Of a stretch of DNA of 36,258 nt, positions 7,647 through 15,314 are shown piece after piece. Both the position numbers and the translations under genes were made by a program. The stretch's first letter is position 1; every line of letters starts with the position of its first letter. The notes under the pieces were generated by a model that searched no databases, was not told where the DNA came from, and saw nothing but the letters and a program-made list of their open reading frames with translations. The stretch spans positions 77,841 to 114,098 of the forward strand of contig JAJZBX010000006.1 in the NCBI GenBank assembly GCA_021846325.1, in the 5' to 3' direction. Source of the DNA: Actinomycetes bacterium (lineage in GTDB: Bacteria > Actinomycetota > Acidimicrobiia > Acidimicrobiales > RAAP-2).

Positions 7647-8651
7647 ATGACAACGGACGTCGCGATGGACATCGGCACTTCAATGAGCCGGGTCGCCACC
7701 TCCGACGACGGCGTCGTCTTCAATGAGCCAACCATCGTCGCCATTGACACGCGCTCGGGCGAGGTTGTCGAGGTCGGCTACGGCGCGCTTGATCTGGTGG
7801 CGCGCACGGGTCGGCACGTCGTGGCCTTTCGGCCGCTCGCCCAGGGTGCCACGGTCGACTTCGACGTCACGGCTCGGTTGGTGTCGGGGCTCTTCGAACG
7901 CGTCGGCGTCTCTCGGCTGAGCCGCGCCCGGCTCGTGATGAGCGTTCCCTCGCTCGCGACCCCGATCGAGCGGCGCGCCCTGCGACAGGCGGCGATCCAA
8001 GCGGGCGCGCGCGAGGTCAGCCTGATGGAGGCCCCCTTGGCGGCGGCCATCGGCCTCGGGCTGCCGGTGCAAGATCCCGTGGGCTCGGCGGTGACCGTGC
8101 TCGGCGGTGGCGCCTCGGAGGCCACCCTGCTCTCGCTGGGCGGCATCGTCACCAGCGCGACGCGTCGCCAGGGCGGCGTCGACGTGGATCACGCCATCGC
8201 CTCGCTCGTTCGCCACCGCTACGGCGTCGTCATCGCGCCGTCGACGATCGAGCACCTCAAGATCGTCCTCGGCTCCGCACTCGGGCGTACCCGCGGCAGC
8301 TCGGAGTCGGTGCGGGCGCGAACGGTCGATTCGGGTGAACTCGTCGACGTGGTCGTGGACGCCGATCTCGTCAACGCCGCCGTACACGACGTCGCCCACG
8401 GCGTCGTCACGATGGTCCAAGACTCGCTCGCTGGCGCACCACCGGACCTTTCCCAGGACGTCAGCGCAAGGGGGCTGACCTTGGTGGGCGGTCACGCCCG
8501 ACTCGCGGACTTCGCCGAGCTGATTGGATCGCGCACCGGCGTCGAGGTTCACCTGGCCGACGCACCCGACCTGGTGATCATCGAGGGACTGCGGCTCTGT
8601 TTGGACGAGATGTCCTCGCTCCACGCACTCTTTCGTAACGCCGACCGATAG
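7647..8651 (+). CDS. MreB/Mbl-like actin-family ATPase
   Basis: A 334-residue protein of the actin/HSP70 ATPase superfamily, close in length to MreB (about 340). Phosphate-1 motif: AMDIGTSMSRV at 6-16. The region VSLMEAPLAAAIGLGLPV matches the MreB helix following the first subdomain. The phosphate-2 region is VTVLGGGASEATLLSLGG, and the adenosine motif is LTLVGGHARLADFAELI near the C-terminus. MreB filaments guide lateral wall synthesis in rod-shaped cells. No mreC or mreD is adjacent, and several motif residues differ from textbook MreB, so this may be a divergent paralogue. The ATG follows a -10 box by 7 bases. The open frame reaches further upstream, but the extra region has no MreB similarity and overlaps the divergent gene. 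Confidence 0.82.
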   Translation: MTTDVAMDIGTSMSRVATSDDGVVFNEPTIVAIDTRSGEVVEVGYGALDLVARTGRHVVAFRPLAQGATVDFDVTARLVSGLFERVGVSRLSRARLVMSVPSLATPIERRALRQAAIQAGAREVSLMEAPLAAAIGLGLPVQDPVGSAVTVLGGGASEATLLSLGGIVTSATRRQGGVDVDHAIASLVRHRYGVVIAPSTIEHLKIVLGSALGRTRGSSESVRARTVDSGELVDVVVDADLVNAAVHDVAHGVVTMVQDSLAGAPPDLSQDVSARGLTLVGGHARLADFAELIGSRTGVEVHLADAPDLVIIEGLRLCLDEMSSLHALFRNADR

Positions 8652-8663
8652 CGGCGCGCTCGA

Positions 8664-9284
8664 TCAGTCGGGCTCGAGTTGGGCGACTGCGGCGCGCGTC
8701 TGCCAGTCGTGGTCGTCGCGTGCTCGATCGAGGGCGGCCGCCACCTCGGGCCCGTCGAAGTTCGCCAGCGCCACGACGGCTCGACGCCGGACCGCGGGCT
8801 TGTCGTCGAGGGCGCCGATGACGACCGCGAGCGCGCGATCGTCGCCGAGCACGCCGAGAGTCGCCACCGCCACTTCTCGGCAGCGGGCGTCCTCGTGGTC
8901 GCGCGCGACGTGCATCAGTCGCGCCAGGGCCGGGGTGTACTGTCGCTCACCGAGCGCGAAGACGGCGTGTTCGACGACGAGGGCGTCGTCGTCGTCGAGC
9001 AGGTCGACCAGTGCCGCGAGCACGGTGGCATCACCGCCACCGTCGGCGATCGCGACGAGCGCCTCACGACGCACGCCGGCGTCGTGGTCGCGAAGCGCGG
9101 CGAGCCAGGCCGGCGTCGCGAGCAGCTCGCGCCGCGACGCGGCGCGAAGGGCGAGCACGCGCGAGCGAGGGTCGGGTGCCTCGAGGCAGTCGAGGACGAG
9201 ACGACGACTGAGGTCGTCCTCGGCGAAGCTGGCGCGTACCAGCGCGGTGAGTCGCTCCGGTAGCGTGTCGTCATCACGGTCCAC
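8664..9284 (-). CDS. HEAT-repeat protein
   Basis: A 206-residue all-helical protein made of about five HEAT / PBS-lyase-type repeats of roughly 30 residues. Examples are LRDHDAGVRREALVAIADGG, LDDDDALVVEHAVFALGE, ARDHEDARCREVAVATLG and LDDKPAVRRRAVVALANF. Such repeats form a curved solenoid for protein-protein contact. No catalytic domain is present. It starts at a GTG; a poor -10-like element (TGAAAT) lies 6 bases before it. It is convergent with the MreB-like gene (12-base gap) and divergent from the Lon-like gene, whose N-terminal coding region may begin within its first codons. The partner is unknown. Confidence 0.83.
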   Translation of the reverse strand: MDRDDDTLPERLTALVRASFAEDDLSRRLVLDCLEAPDPRSRVLALRAASRRELLATPAWLAALRDHDAGVRREALVAIADGGGDATVLAALVDLLDDDDALVVEHAVFALGERQYTPALARLMHVARDHEDARCREVAVATLGVLGDDRALAVVIGALDDKPAVRRRAVVALANFDGPEVAAALDRARDDHDWQTRAAVAQLEPD

Positions 9285-9350
9285 GACCCCATTTCACCAC
9301 CTCGGCGTCGCCGACGTCGCGCGACCGGCTGGCTGGTCGCGCTCGTCCTC

Positions 9351-10412
9351 GTGCTCGGCGCGGTCGTCGGTCTTCAGGCATGGAGCGTGCCCTACTACGC
9401 GATGACCCCGGGGGACGCCAAGGCCGTCGGACCACTGATCAGCGTGCGCGGCCTGGGCACCGATCCCCACCACGACACGATCCTGCTCACCGACGTCTAC
9501 CTCCAGAGTCTCACCGCCTGGCAGTGGCTGACGATGCACTTCCAGTCCCACGTCCAGTTCCTGAGTGCCAATGAACTGATCGACCCCGGCGTGCCGGCCG
9601 ACGAGCTCGCGGCCCAGGGGTTCCTCGAGATGTATGACTCCAAGCAGGCCGCCGAGGTCGCGGCGCTGCGCCGCCTCGGCTGGCGAGTGGCGGCGCGACC
9701 CGACGGCGCCGTTGTCACCGCGGTCGTCGCACCGTCGCCGGCGCGACGGGCTGGACTACGCGTGGCGGACCGCATCATCGCCGTCGACGGGCGCGCCACC
9801 CCCAGCGTCTGCGGGGTCGTCGCGGCCGTTCACGGCGTCGCGCCGGGAACGGTGGTGCACCTGCGTGTCCAGCGTGCGCGCATCGACGCGCAGGGCCTCA
9901 TCACCTGGCGCGCGCCGACGTCGCTCGCGCTGCGCGCCGCGGCGCCGTCGTCGGCCACCGGCCCGACGGGCTGTCCCGGCGTGCACGGCGCCGCAAAGTC
10001 CGAACTCGGCATCGGCATCGAAGACGGCGTGCACTACGCGTTGCCGGGCCAGATCAGCATCAACACGAACTACATCGGCGGACCCTCGGCGGGGCTCGCG
10101 ATGACCTTGTCGCTGATCGACGAGCTCAGCCGTGGCTCGCTGACCGGTCACGCGATCGTGGCCGCGACGGGAACGATGAGCCCGGGCGGCCAGGTTGGCG
10201 ACGTCGGGGGGGTCGCCGAGAAGACGGTGGCGGTTCAGCGGGCCGGGGCAACGGTTTTCCTGGTGCCGACGGTCGAAGTGGCGACGGCTCGCGGCGCGGC
10301 GCAACCCGGGCTGCGGGTGATGGGGGTCAACACCCTGGCCCAGGCGCTCGGTGATCTGCGCAACCTCGGTGGCGCGGCGCCGGTCGCGATCACGCCGCCG
10401 GCCGGCCGTTAA
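9351..10412 (+). CDS. Lon-like PDZ-domain serine protease (YlbL / Rv3194c type)
   Basis: A secreted or membrane-anchored protease with an N-terminal hydrophobic segment, a PDZ domain (about residues 118-175 counted from the GTG at 9351) and a Lon-type S16 protease domain to the C-terminus. The catalytic Ser-Lys dyad is visible: Ser246 in GGPSAGLAM and Lys291 in GVAEKTVAV. The family (YlbL in Bacillus, Rv3194c in mycobacteria) typically neighbours Zincin_2 and UPF0182 genes, as here. The start is doubtful. GTG 9351 is the first conventional start in frame, but it cuts into the hydrophobic segment. The frame stays open back to 9264 and encodes a more typical anchor there (PPRRRRRATGWLVALVLVLG). 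An unusual ATC (9273) or ATT (9291) start is possible. Confidence 0.88.
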   Translation: MLGAVVGLQAWSVPYYAMTPGDAKAVGPLISVRGLGTDPHHDTILLTDVYLQSLTAWQWLTMHFQSHVQFLSANELIDPGVPADELAAQGFLEMYDSKQAAEVAALRRLGWRVAARPDGAVVTAVVAPSPARRAGLRVADRIIAVDGRATPSVCGVVAAVHGVAPGTVVHLRVQRARIDAQGLITWRAPTSLALRAAAPSSATGPTGCPGVHGAAKSELGIGIEDGVHYALPGQISINTNYIGGPSAGLAMTLSLIDELSRGSLTGHAIVAATGTMSPGGQVGDVGGVAEKTVAVQRAGATVFLVPTVEVATARGAAQPGLRVMGVNTLAQALGDLRNLGGAAPVAITPPAGR

Positions 10413-10437
10413 GACGGTTCTTCACCACGCCACGTCG

Positions 10438-10443
10438 TAGTCT
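10438..10443 (+). promoter_or_regulatory. Candidate -10 box of the DivIVA-like gene (leaderless)
   Basis: TAGTCT is followed by 7 bases and the ATG at 10451. The short GAGGA between them is too close to the ATG to act as a normal Shine-Dalgarno sequence. Confidence 0.5.
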
Positions 10444-10450
10444 TTGAGGA

Positions 10451-12154
10451 ATGGATGAACGCCGTATCCTCTCGACCACCCGTCAATCGTCGACGGAGAT
10501 CACGAGGGTGAATTTCTCGACGATCCGCAAGGGCGGACTGGACCCCCAAGAGGTTCGCCTGCACCTCGAGGCGGTGGCCCGCGAGATGGGCCACCTCGAG
10601 CACAAGATACGTGAGCTGCAAGATCAGCTCGCCGAGGCGCTGCGACGCGCGGCGCACCCGACACTGGACGAGGCCACCCTCGCTGCCGCGTTAGGCACCC
10701 AGAGCGCGGCCATCCTTCGTTCGGCGCACGAAGAGTCTGGCCGGGTCACCGCCGAGGCACAGGAACGTAGCACCCAGCTCTTCGCCGAGGCCCAACAGCG
10801 TAGCGCTGGTCATCTCATCGACGCCCAGGAGCGCGCCGCGGCGATCATCAGCGACGCCGAGGCGTCCGCGGCGGCGATTGATCACGACGCCCGCCTGGCC
10901 GCGGAACGGCTGATCGACGCGGCCAAGGCGAACGGCGGCGCGCTGGTCGATCGCGCCCGCGAACAGGGGCGCGCCATTGTCGAGCAGGCCAACGAGGCAC
11001 GCAAGACGGTGCTCAATGACCTCGCCGTAAGACGCAAGGCGCTCCACCTGCAGATCGAGCAGTTGCGCGTCGCGCGCGACGCCTTGACGGTCCACGTGAG
11101 CGCCGTTCGCGATCAGGTCGAGTCGATGCTCAGCGGTTTGCACTCGAGCGACGACGCCGCGCGTGCCGCGGCCCTCGAGGCGTTGCGGCTACGCCCCCCG
11201 ACACCCGAGCCAACCGAGGAGGAGCTGCTCGCCGGCACGCCGCTGCGCGAGGTCCCCGAAACGCCCGAGGTCGTACCCGAGGTGCAACCCGCGGTGGTCG
11301 CGGCGCCACCGGCGGCACCGCCAGCAGCGCAACCCCCGACGACGACCGGGCCACCGGCGGCGGCCTCGCCCGCAGCCCCGGCGAGCGCCTCAGAAGAGTC
11401 AACGGGTACTGATGTCGTCAACGAGATATTCGCCCGACTGCGCAAAGCGACCCTCGAGGAGCGCGGCGCCACAGCGCCGCCGCCACCCCGGCGCGCACCC
11501 GCCAAACCGGTCACCCCGACCGATGAGTTGTTCCGGCGACGCGATGGAGCCCTGGAGGAGTCCCTGGCCGTGTTGACGCGTAAGGTCAAGCGGGCCCTGC
11601 AGGACGACCAGAACGTCATGCTCGAGCGCTTGCGCAGCGTGAAGGGGATGATTACAACAGAGTTAGAGGACGAGCACGCCCAGCGCGCCCGCTACGCCGA
11701 CGCCGCCTTCGATGCCCTGGCCGACGCCGCCGCGGCGGGCGCGCAGTTCGCCTACGACGAGTCCGGGGCCAATGGCGCTGCGGTAGACCGCCAGGCGCTC
11801 CAGGACGTCTCGGCCGACCTCGCCGTCACGATCGTGCTGGCGCTGCGTCGGCGCATCCTGGCCGACGGCAGCGGCGATGGCCAGGAGCGGGTCAACACGG
11901 CGTACAAGGAGTGGCGTGGCGCACGCGTCGAGCGGCTCTGCACCGACGCGGCGCGTCGAGCCTTCCACATCGGGGTGCTCGCCGCTTCGAGCGGACGAAT
12001 GGTCCGCTTCTTTCCCTCGCCGCACGATCCGCCCTGTGACGCCTGTGCGCTCGACACCGCGGCCGGCGAGCGGCCGGCGGGCCAGCGCTTCCCCAGCGGG
12101 TCCGCGCAACCGCCGTTGCACGCGGGTTGCGCCTGTGCGGTTATCCCGGTGTGA
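10451..12154 (+). CDS. DivIVA-like coiled-coil protein with phage Mu F-like C-terminal domain
   Basis: A 567-residue protein in four parts. Residues 20-65 resemble the DivIVA/Wag31 membrane-curvature domain (NFSTIRKGGLDPQEVRLHLE). Residues 66-235 are a long Ala/Glu/Arg coiled coil with ATP-synthase-b-like heptads. Residues 249-355 form a Pro/Ala/Thr-rich linker. Residues 356-567 are helical and end in a cysteine cluster, C529-xx-C532 followed by PPLHAGC560AC562AVIPV. That tail resembles the C-terminus of Mu F / SPP1 gp7 minor head proteins (CxxC ... PPxHxxCxC). The N-terminus suggests a role in polar growth or division, and the tail may bind zinc or another metal. The combination is unusual: I know no characterised protein with it. 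Its neighbours are chromosomal envelope genes with no phage genes. It starts at an ATG with a -10 box 7 bases before; a second ATG lies 4 bases on, out of frame. Confidence 0.75.
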   Translation: MDERRILSTTRQSSTEITRVNFSTIRKGGLDPQEVRLHLEAVAREMGHLEHKIRELQDQLAEALRRAAHPTLDEATLAAALGTQSAAILRSAHEESGRVTAEAQERSTQLFAEAQQRSAGHLIDAQERAAAIISDAEASAAAIDHDARLAAERLIDAAKANGGALVDRAREQGRAIVEQANEARKTVLNDLAVRRKALHLQIEQLRVARDALTVHVSAVRDQVESMLSGLHSSDDAARAAALEALRLRPPTPEPTEEELLAGTPLREVPETPEVVPEVQPAVVAAPPAAPPAAQPPTTTGPPAAASPAAPASASEESTGTDVVNEIFARLRKATLEERGATAPPPPRRAPAKPVTPTDELFRRRDGALEESLAVLTRKVKRALQDDQNVMLERLRSVKGMITTELEDEHAQRARYADAAFDALADAAAAGAQFAYDESGANGAAVDRQALQDVSADLAVTIVLALRRRILADGSGDGQERVNTAYKEWRGARVERLCTDAARRAFHIGVLAASSGRMVRFFPSPHDPPCDACALDTAAGERPAGQRFPSGSAQPPLHAGCACAVIPV

Positions 12155-12162
12155 AAACGACC

Positions 12163-12168
12163 TAGGCT
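12163..12168 (+). promoter_or_regulatory. Candidate -10 box of the UPF0182 gene (leaderless)
   Basis: TAGGCT is followed by 6 bases and the GTG at 12175, with no Shine-Dalgarno sequence. It lies in the 20-base gap after the DivIVA-like gene. Confidence 0.5.
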
Positions 12169-12174
12169 CGCTCC

Positions 12175-15093
12175 GTGCGTAGCCCCACTGACGTTCCGTC
12201 GCGCCCTCGGCGGCTCGGCCGCTTCTCGCGGCGTTTCTGGGTCGGGCTGCTGGTCGTGGTCGTGCTCGTCGGCTTCCTCTCGCTGCGTAGCCTGGCGGTG
12301 CTGTGGACCGACCAGATGTGGTTCTCCTCGGTCGGGCTCAGCCAGGTCTTCTCGACGCTGTTTTTCGTCAAGGTTGGTCTCGCGGCGGTCTTCGGCGTCG
12401 TCTTCTTCGCGCTGATGTGGGGCAACCTCTTGCTGACCGATCGGTTCGGCGCGCGCGACTTGACCTTCGAGCCCGAAGACGAGGTGGTACGACGCTTCCA
12501 GAACGCGGTACGACCCCGGGCGATGCGGATCTACGGCTTGGTGGCCGCCGTGATGGCGGTGATCGCCGGGCTGAACGCGACCGGCGAGTGGCAGAAGTAC
12601 CTACTCTTCGCTCACCGCCAGAGCTTCCACTTGACCGACCCGCTCTTTCACAAGGACATCGGCTTCTACGTCTTCACGCTGCCCTTCGTGTCCTTCATCG
12701 TGACTTGGCTGCTCGTCGTCTTGGTCGTGGTCTTCGTCGTGACGTCGGTCTTTCATTACCTCAACGGGGGCATTCGCGCAGTGCGCGTATCGCCCCGCGT
12801 CGCGCCGCGGGTCAAAGCCCACCTCTCGGTGATCGGGGCGGCCATCGCACTCATGAAGGCGGCCGGCTACGTGATCGCCAAGTGGGAGCTCGTCAACTCG
12901 ACCAACGGCTACGTCGGGGGGGCGGGGTACACCGACGTCCACGCCCGGATCCCCGCCCTGACCATTTTGTTCTACCTCTCGCTCGCCGCGACCGCCATCC
13001 TGCTCGCCAACGTCCGCTCGAGGGGATGGTCGCTGCCGGTCGTGGCGGTCGGCCTCTGGATGTTCGTCGCCCTCGTCATCGGGGTGCTCTACCCGACGAT
13101 CCTGCAGGCCGTCAAGGTGAGCCCGGCCCAGGGCTCGCTCGAGGGTCCCTACATCCAGCGCAATATCGAAGCGACCAGAGCGGCCTACGGGCTCAACAAC
13201 GTGACCTACAGCTCATTCGCCGGTTCGACGACCATCAACGCCAAACAGGTCGCCGCCGCCACGCCGACGCTCGACAACATTCGCCTGTGGGATCCCGCCT
13301 CGAACATCGCGCTCGCGACCGTGCGCAAGCGCCAGTCAATCCGGTCCTACTACACCTTCGCCTCGCTGGCGGTCGACCGGTACTACATCCACGGCAAACT
13401 GACCCCGGTGTTGATCGGGGCTCGCCAGTTGAACCCGTCGAACTTGCCGTCGCCGAGCTGGGTCAACTTGCACCTGCAGTACACCCACGGCATCGGGGCC
13501 GCGGTGGTGATCGCGAACTCGGTCGATTACTCGACGGGCAACCCGGTCTTGGCGGTGGCCAACGTCCCGCCGACGTCGACGGCCGGGATGCCGGTGCTGA
13601 CCAAGCCCGACATCTACTTCGGGATCAACGACCCCGGCTGGGTCGTCGCGAACACCAAGCAACCCGAAGTCGACTACCAGGTCCTGTCGGGTAAGAACGC
13701 CGGTCAGCCCGTGGAGTCGCACTACGCGAGCACCGGCGGGGTCGCGGTGGGCGGCCTGTTCAGCCGGGCCGCGCTCGCCCTGCGGCTCGGCGACTTCAAT
13801 TTTCTGATCTCCAACCAGATCACCTCAAAGAGCCGGGTGCTCTTCGTGCGCGACGTCCAGCAGATGGCCCAGAAGGCCGCGCCGTTCCTCTCCTTTGACT
13901 CGCACCCCTACGCCGTGATTGCCGACGGTTCGGTGCAGTTCGTGCTCGACGGCTACACCACGACTGATCAGTATCCCTACAGCCAGAACGCCTCAACCCT
14001 CAACGTCAATTCCGGCGGCCTGCCGTACAGCTTCAACTACGTACGCAACTCGGTGAAGGTCGTGATCAACGCCTACACCGGGTCGATGAAGTTCTACGCC
14101 GCCGATCCAACGGACCCGATCCTGCAGGCCTACCGAGCGGCCTTCCCGTCGATGTTCCTGCCGATGTCCTCCATGCCGGCCGAGATCCGCAGTCATTTGC
14201 GCTACCCGTCGGACATCTTCTCGGTGCAAGCCGCGATCCTCGGTCGCTACCACATCACCAACGCGAACGCGTTCTACACGGCCTCGGACGGCTGGACCGT
14301 CTCGCCGACGACCGGCGCTGGCACGCCGAGCCAGTCGCTCGCTCAGACCGAGGTCACCGACGCGGCCGGCAACGTGATCGCGTCGTCGCTGTCGCCGATG
14401 AGCCCAATCTTCCAGGTTGGCTCACTGCCCGGCGTCGACCACCAGCAGCTCCTTGAATCAATTGCCTTCGTGCCGGCGGGCAACTCGTCGACGGTCCAGG
14501 GGCTGAGCGCGTTTATGATGGCCACGAGCAATCCCGCCGACTACGGCCACCTCTACGTCTACGAGACGCCCAGGGGCTCGTTGGTGATCGGTCCCGTCCA
14601 GGCCGACTCGGAGATTCAGCAGAACTCGAAGGTCAGCTCCACCATTACCCTGCTCGACCAGCACGGTTCGCAGGTGCTGCTCGGCAACAACCTGATGGTG
14701 CCCCTTGACCAAAGCGTGCTGTACATTCGACCGCTCTACGTCTCGAGCACGTCGAACTCGATGCCGCAGCTGAAGTACGTCATCGCCGTCTTCAACCAAC
14801 AGGTGACGATCAAGCCGACGCTCGCCGGCGCGCTCGCCGCCGTGCTCGGCTACCGAGTTGGGGGCGCGGGTAGTCGCGTGACGCCGACCAGTCCCACCAC
14901 GCCGACAACGCCAACGACGTCCACGGGTCAGGGGGCCGCCGGGTATCTGCGCCAAGCCTCGACCGACTACGCCAACGCTGAAGCGGCCCTGTCAGCGGGC
15001 AACCTCGGTCAGTACCAGGCCGACGTGAACGCGATGTACAAGGCGCTCCAACTGGCCCAGAAGGCCGTTGGCGGCACCACGAAGGCCGGTTGA
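12175..15093 (+). CDS. UPF0182 (COG1615) large membrane protein
   Basis: A 972-residue protein of the UPF0182 family, widespread in Actinomycetota (Rv0064 and Rv3193c in M. tuberculosis, both near 980 residues). About seven transmembrane helices lie in the first 320 residues (for example FWVGLLVVVVLVGFLSL near 23-40 and the helix ending near 310, VALVIGVLYPTILQAV). A large extracytoplasmic domain follows, with the family landmarks GPYIQRNIEATRAAYGL, RYPSDIFSVQAAILGRYH and PLYVSSTSNSMPQLKYVIA. The C-terminus has a Thr/Pro linker (near 905-920) and a short helical tail. The biochemical function of the family is unknown. Linkage to the Lon-like PDZ and Zincin_2 genes is conserved, which suggests a shared envelope process. 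It starts at a GTG with a leaderless -10. Confidence 0.93.
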   Translation: MRSPTDVPSRPRRLGRFSRRFWVGLLVVVVLVGFLSLRSLAVLWTDQMWFSSVGLSQVFSTLFFVKVGLAAVFGVVFFALMWGNLLLTDRFGARDLTFEPEDEVVRRFQNAVRPRAMRIYGLVAAVMAVIAGLNATGEWQKYLLFAHRQSFHLTDPLFHKDIGFYVFTLPFVSFIVTWLLVVLVVVFVVTSVFHYLNGGIRAVRVSPRVAPRVKAHLSVIGAAIALMKAAGYVIAKWELVNSTNGYVGGAGYTDVHARIPALTILFYLSLAATAILLANVRSRGWSLPVVAVGLWMFVALVIGVLYPTILQAVKVSPAQGSLEGPYIQRNIEATRAAYGLNNVTYSSFAGSTTINAKQVAAATPTLDNIRLWDPASNIALATVRKRQSIRSYYTFASLAVDRYYIHGKLTPVLIGARQLNPSNLPSPSWVNLHLQYTHGIGAAVVIANSVDYSTGNPVLAVANVPPTSTAGMPVLTKPDIYFGINDPGWVVANTKQPEVDYQVLSGKNAGQPVESHYASTGGVAVGGLFSRAALALRLGDFNFLISNQITSKSRVLFVRDVQQMAQKAAPFLSFDSHPYAVIADGSVQFVLDGYTTTDQYPYSQNASTLNVNSGGLPYSFNYVRNSVKVVINAYTGSMKFYAADPTDPILQAYRAAFPSMFLPMSSMPAEIRSHLRYPSDIFSVQAAILGRYHITNANAFYTASDGWTVSPTTGAGTPSQSLAQTEVTDAAGNVIASSLSPMSPIFQVGSLPGVDHQQLLESIAFVPAGNSSTVQGLSAFMMATSNPADYGHLYVYETPRGSLVIGPVQADSEIQQNSKVSSTITLLDQHGSQVLLGNNLMVPLDQSVLYIRPLYVSSTSNSMPQLKYVIAVFNQQVTIKPTLAGALAAVLGYRVGGAGSRVTPTSPTTPTTPTTSTGQGAAGYLRQASTDYANAEAALSAGNLGQYQADVNAMYKALQLAQKAVGGTTKAG

Positions 15094-15094
15094 T

Positions 15095-15114
15095 CACCCA
15101 CCTGCGGGTGTTCT
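15095..15114 (+). terminator. Weak hairpin after the UPF0182 gene
   Basis: CACCC (15095-15099) pairs with GGGTG (15106-15110) across a 6-base loop, followed by TTCTT. A second inverted repeat, CAGTGA / TCACTG (15123-15140), follows. Both are short. They may end transcription before the transporter operon. Confidence 0.4.
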
Positions 15115-15217
15115 TCCGAGGTCAGTGAGCGTAATCACTGGTGAAAGGGTCATTAACTGATGGCGTGCGGTGTGACACGTCGGTGCAGAGTGATATGTGA
15201 GATATCAAAGACCGCTA

Positions 15218-15245
15218 TTGCATCGCCGAAGGGCTGTGGTATGTT
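15218..15245 (+). promoter_or_regulatory. Candidate sigma-A promoter of the LIV transporter operon
   Basis: TTGCAT (15218-15223) and TATGTT (15240-15245) are 16 bases apart, the best -35/-10 pair in this 221-base intergenic region. Transcription would start near 15252 and leave a leader of about 60 bases before the GTG at 15315. Confidence 0.5.
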
Positions 15246-15314
15246 ACTGACATTGTGGGAGCCCGGGAGACCGGGTGGCAGTGTCAATCGGCAGTAACTC
15301 AATCAGGGGGAAGT

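Noticed and set aside
7589..7750. Extension of the S1-like protein into the MreB-like gene
   Set aside because: It would overlap the divergent gene and its promoter, and the extra residues look like an antisense shadow.
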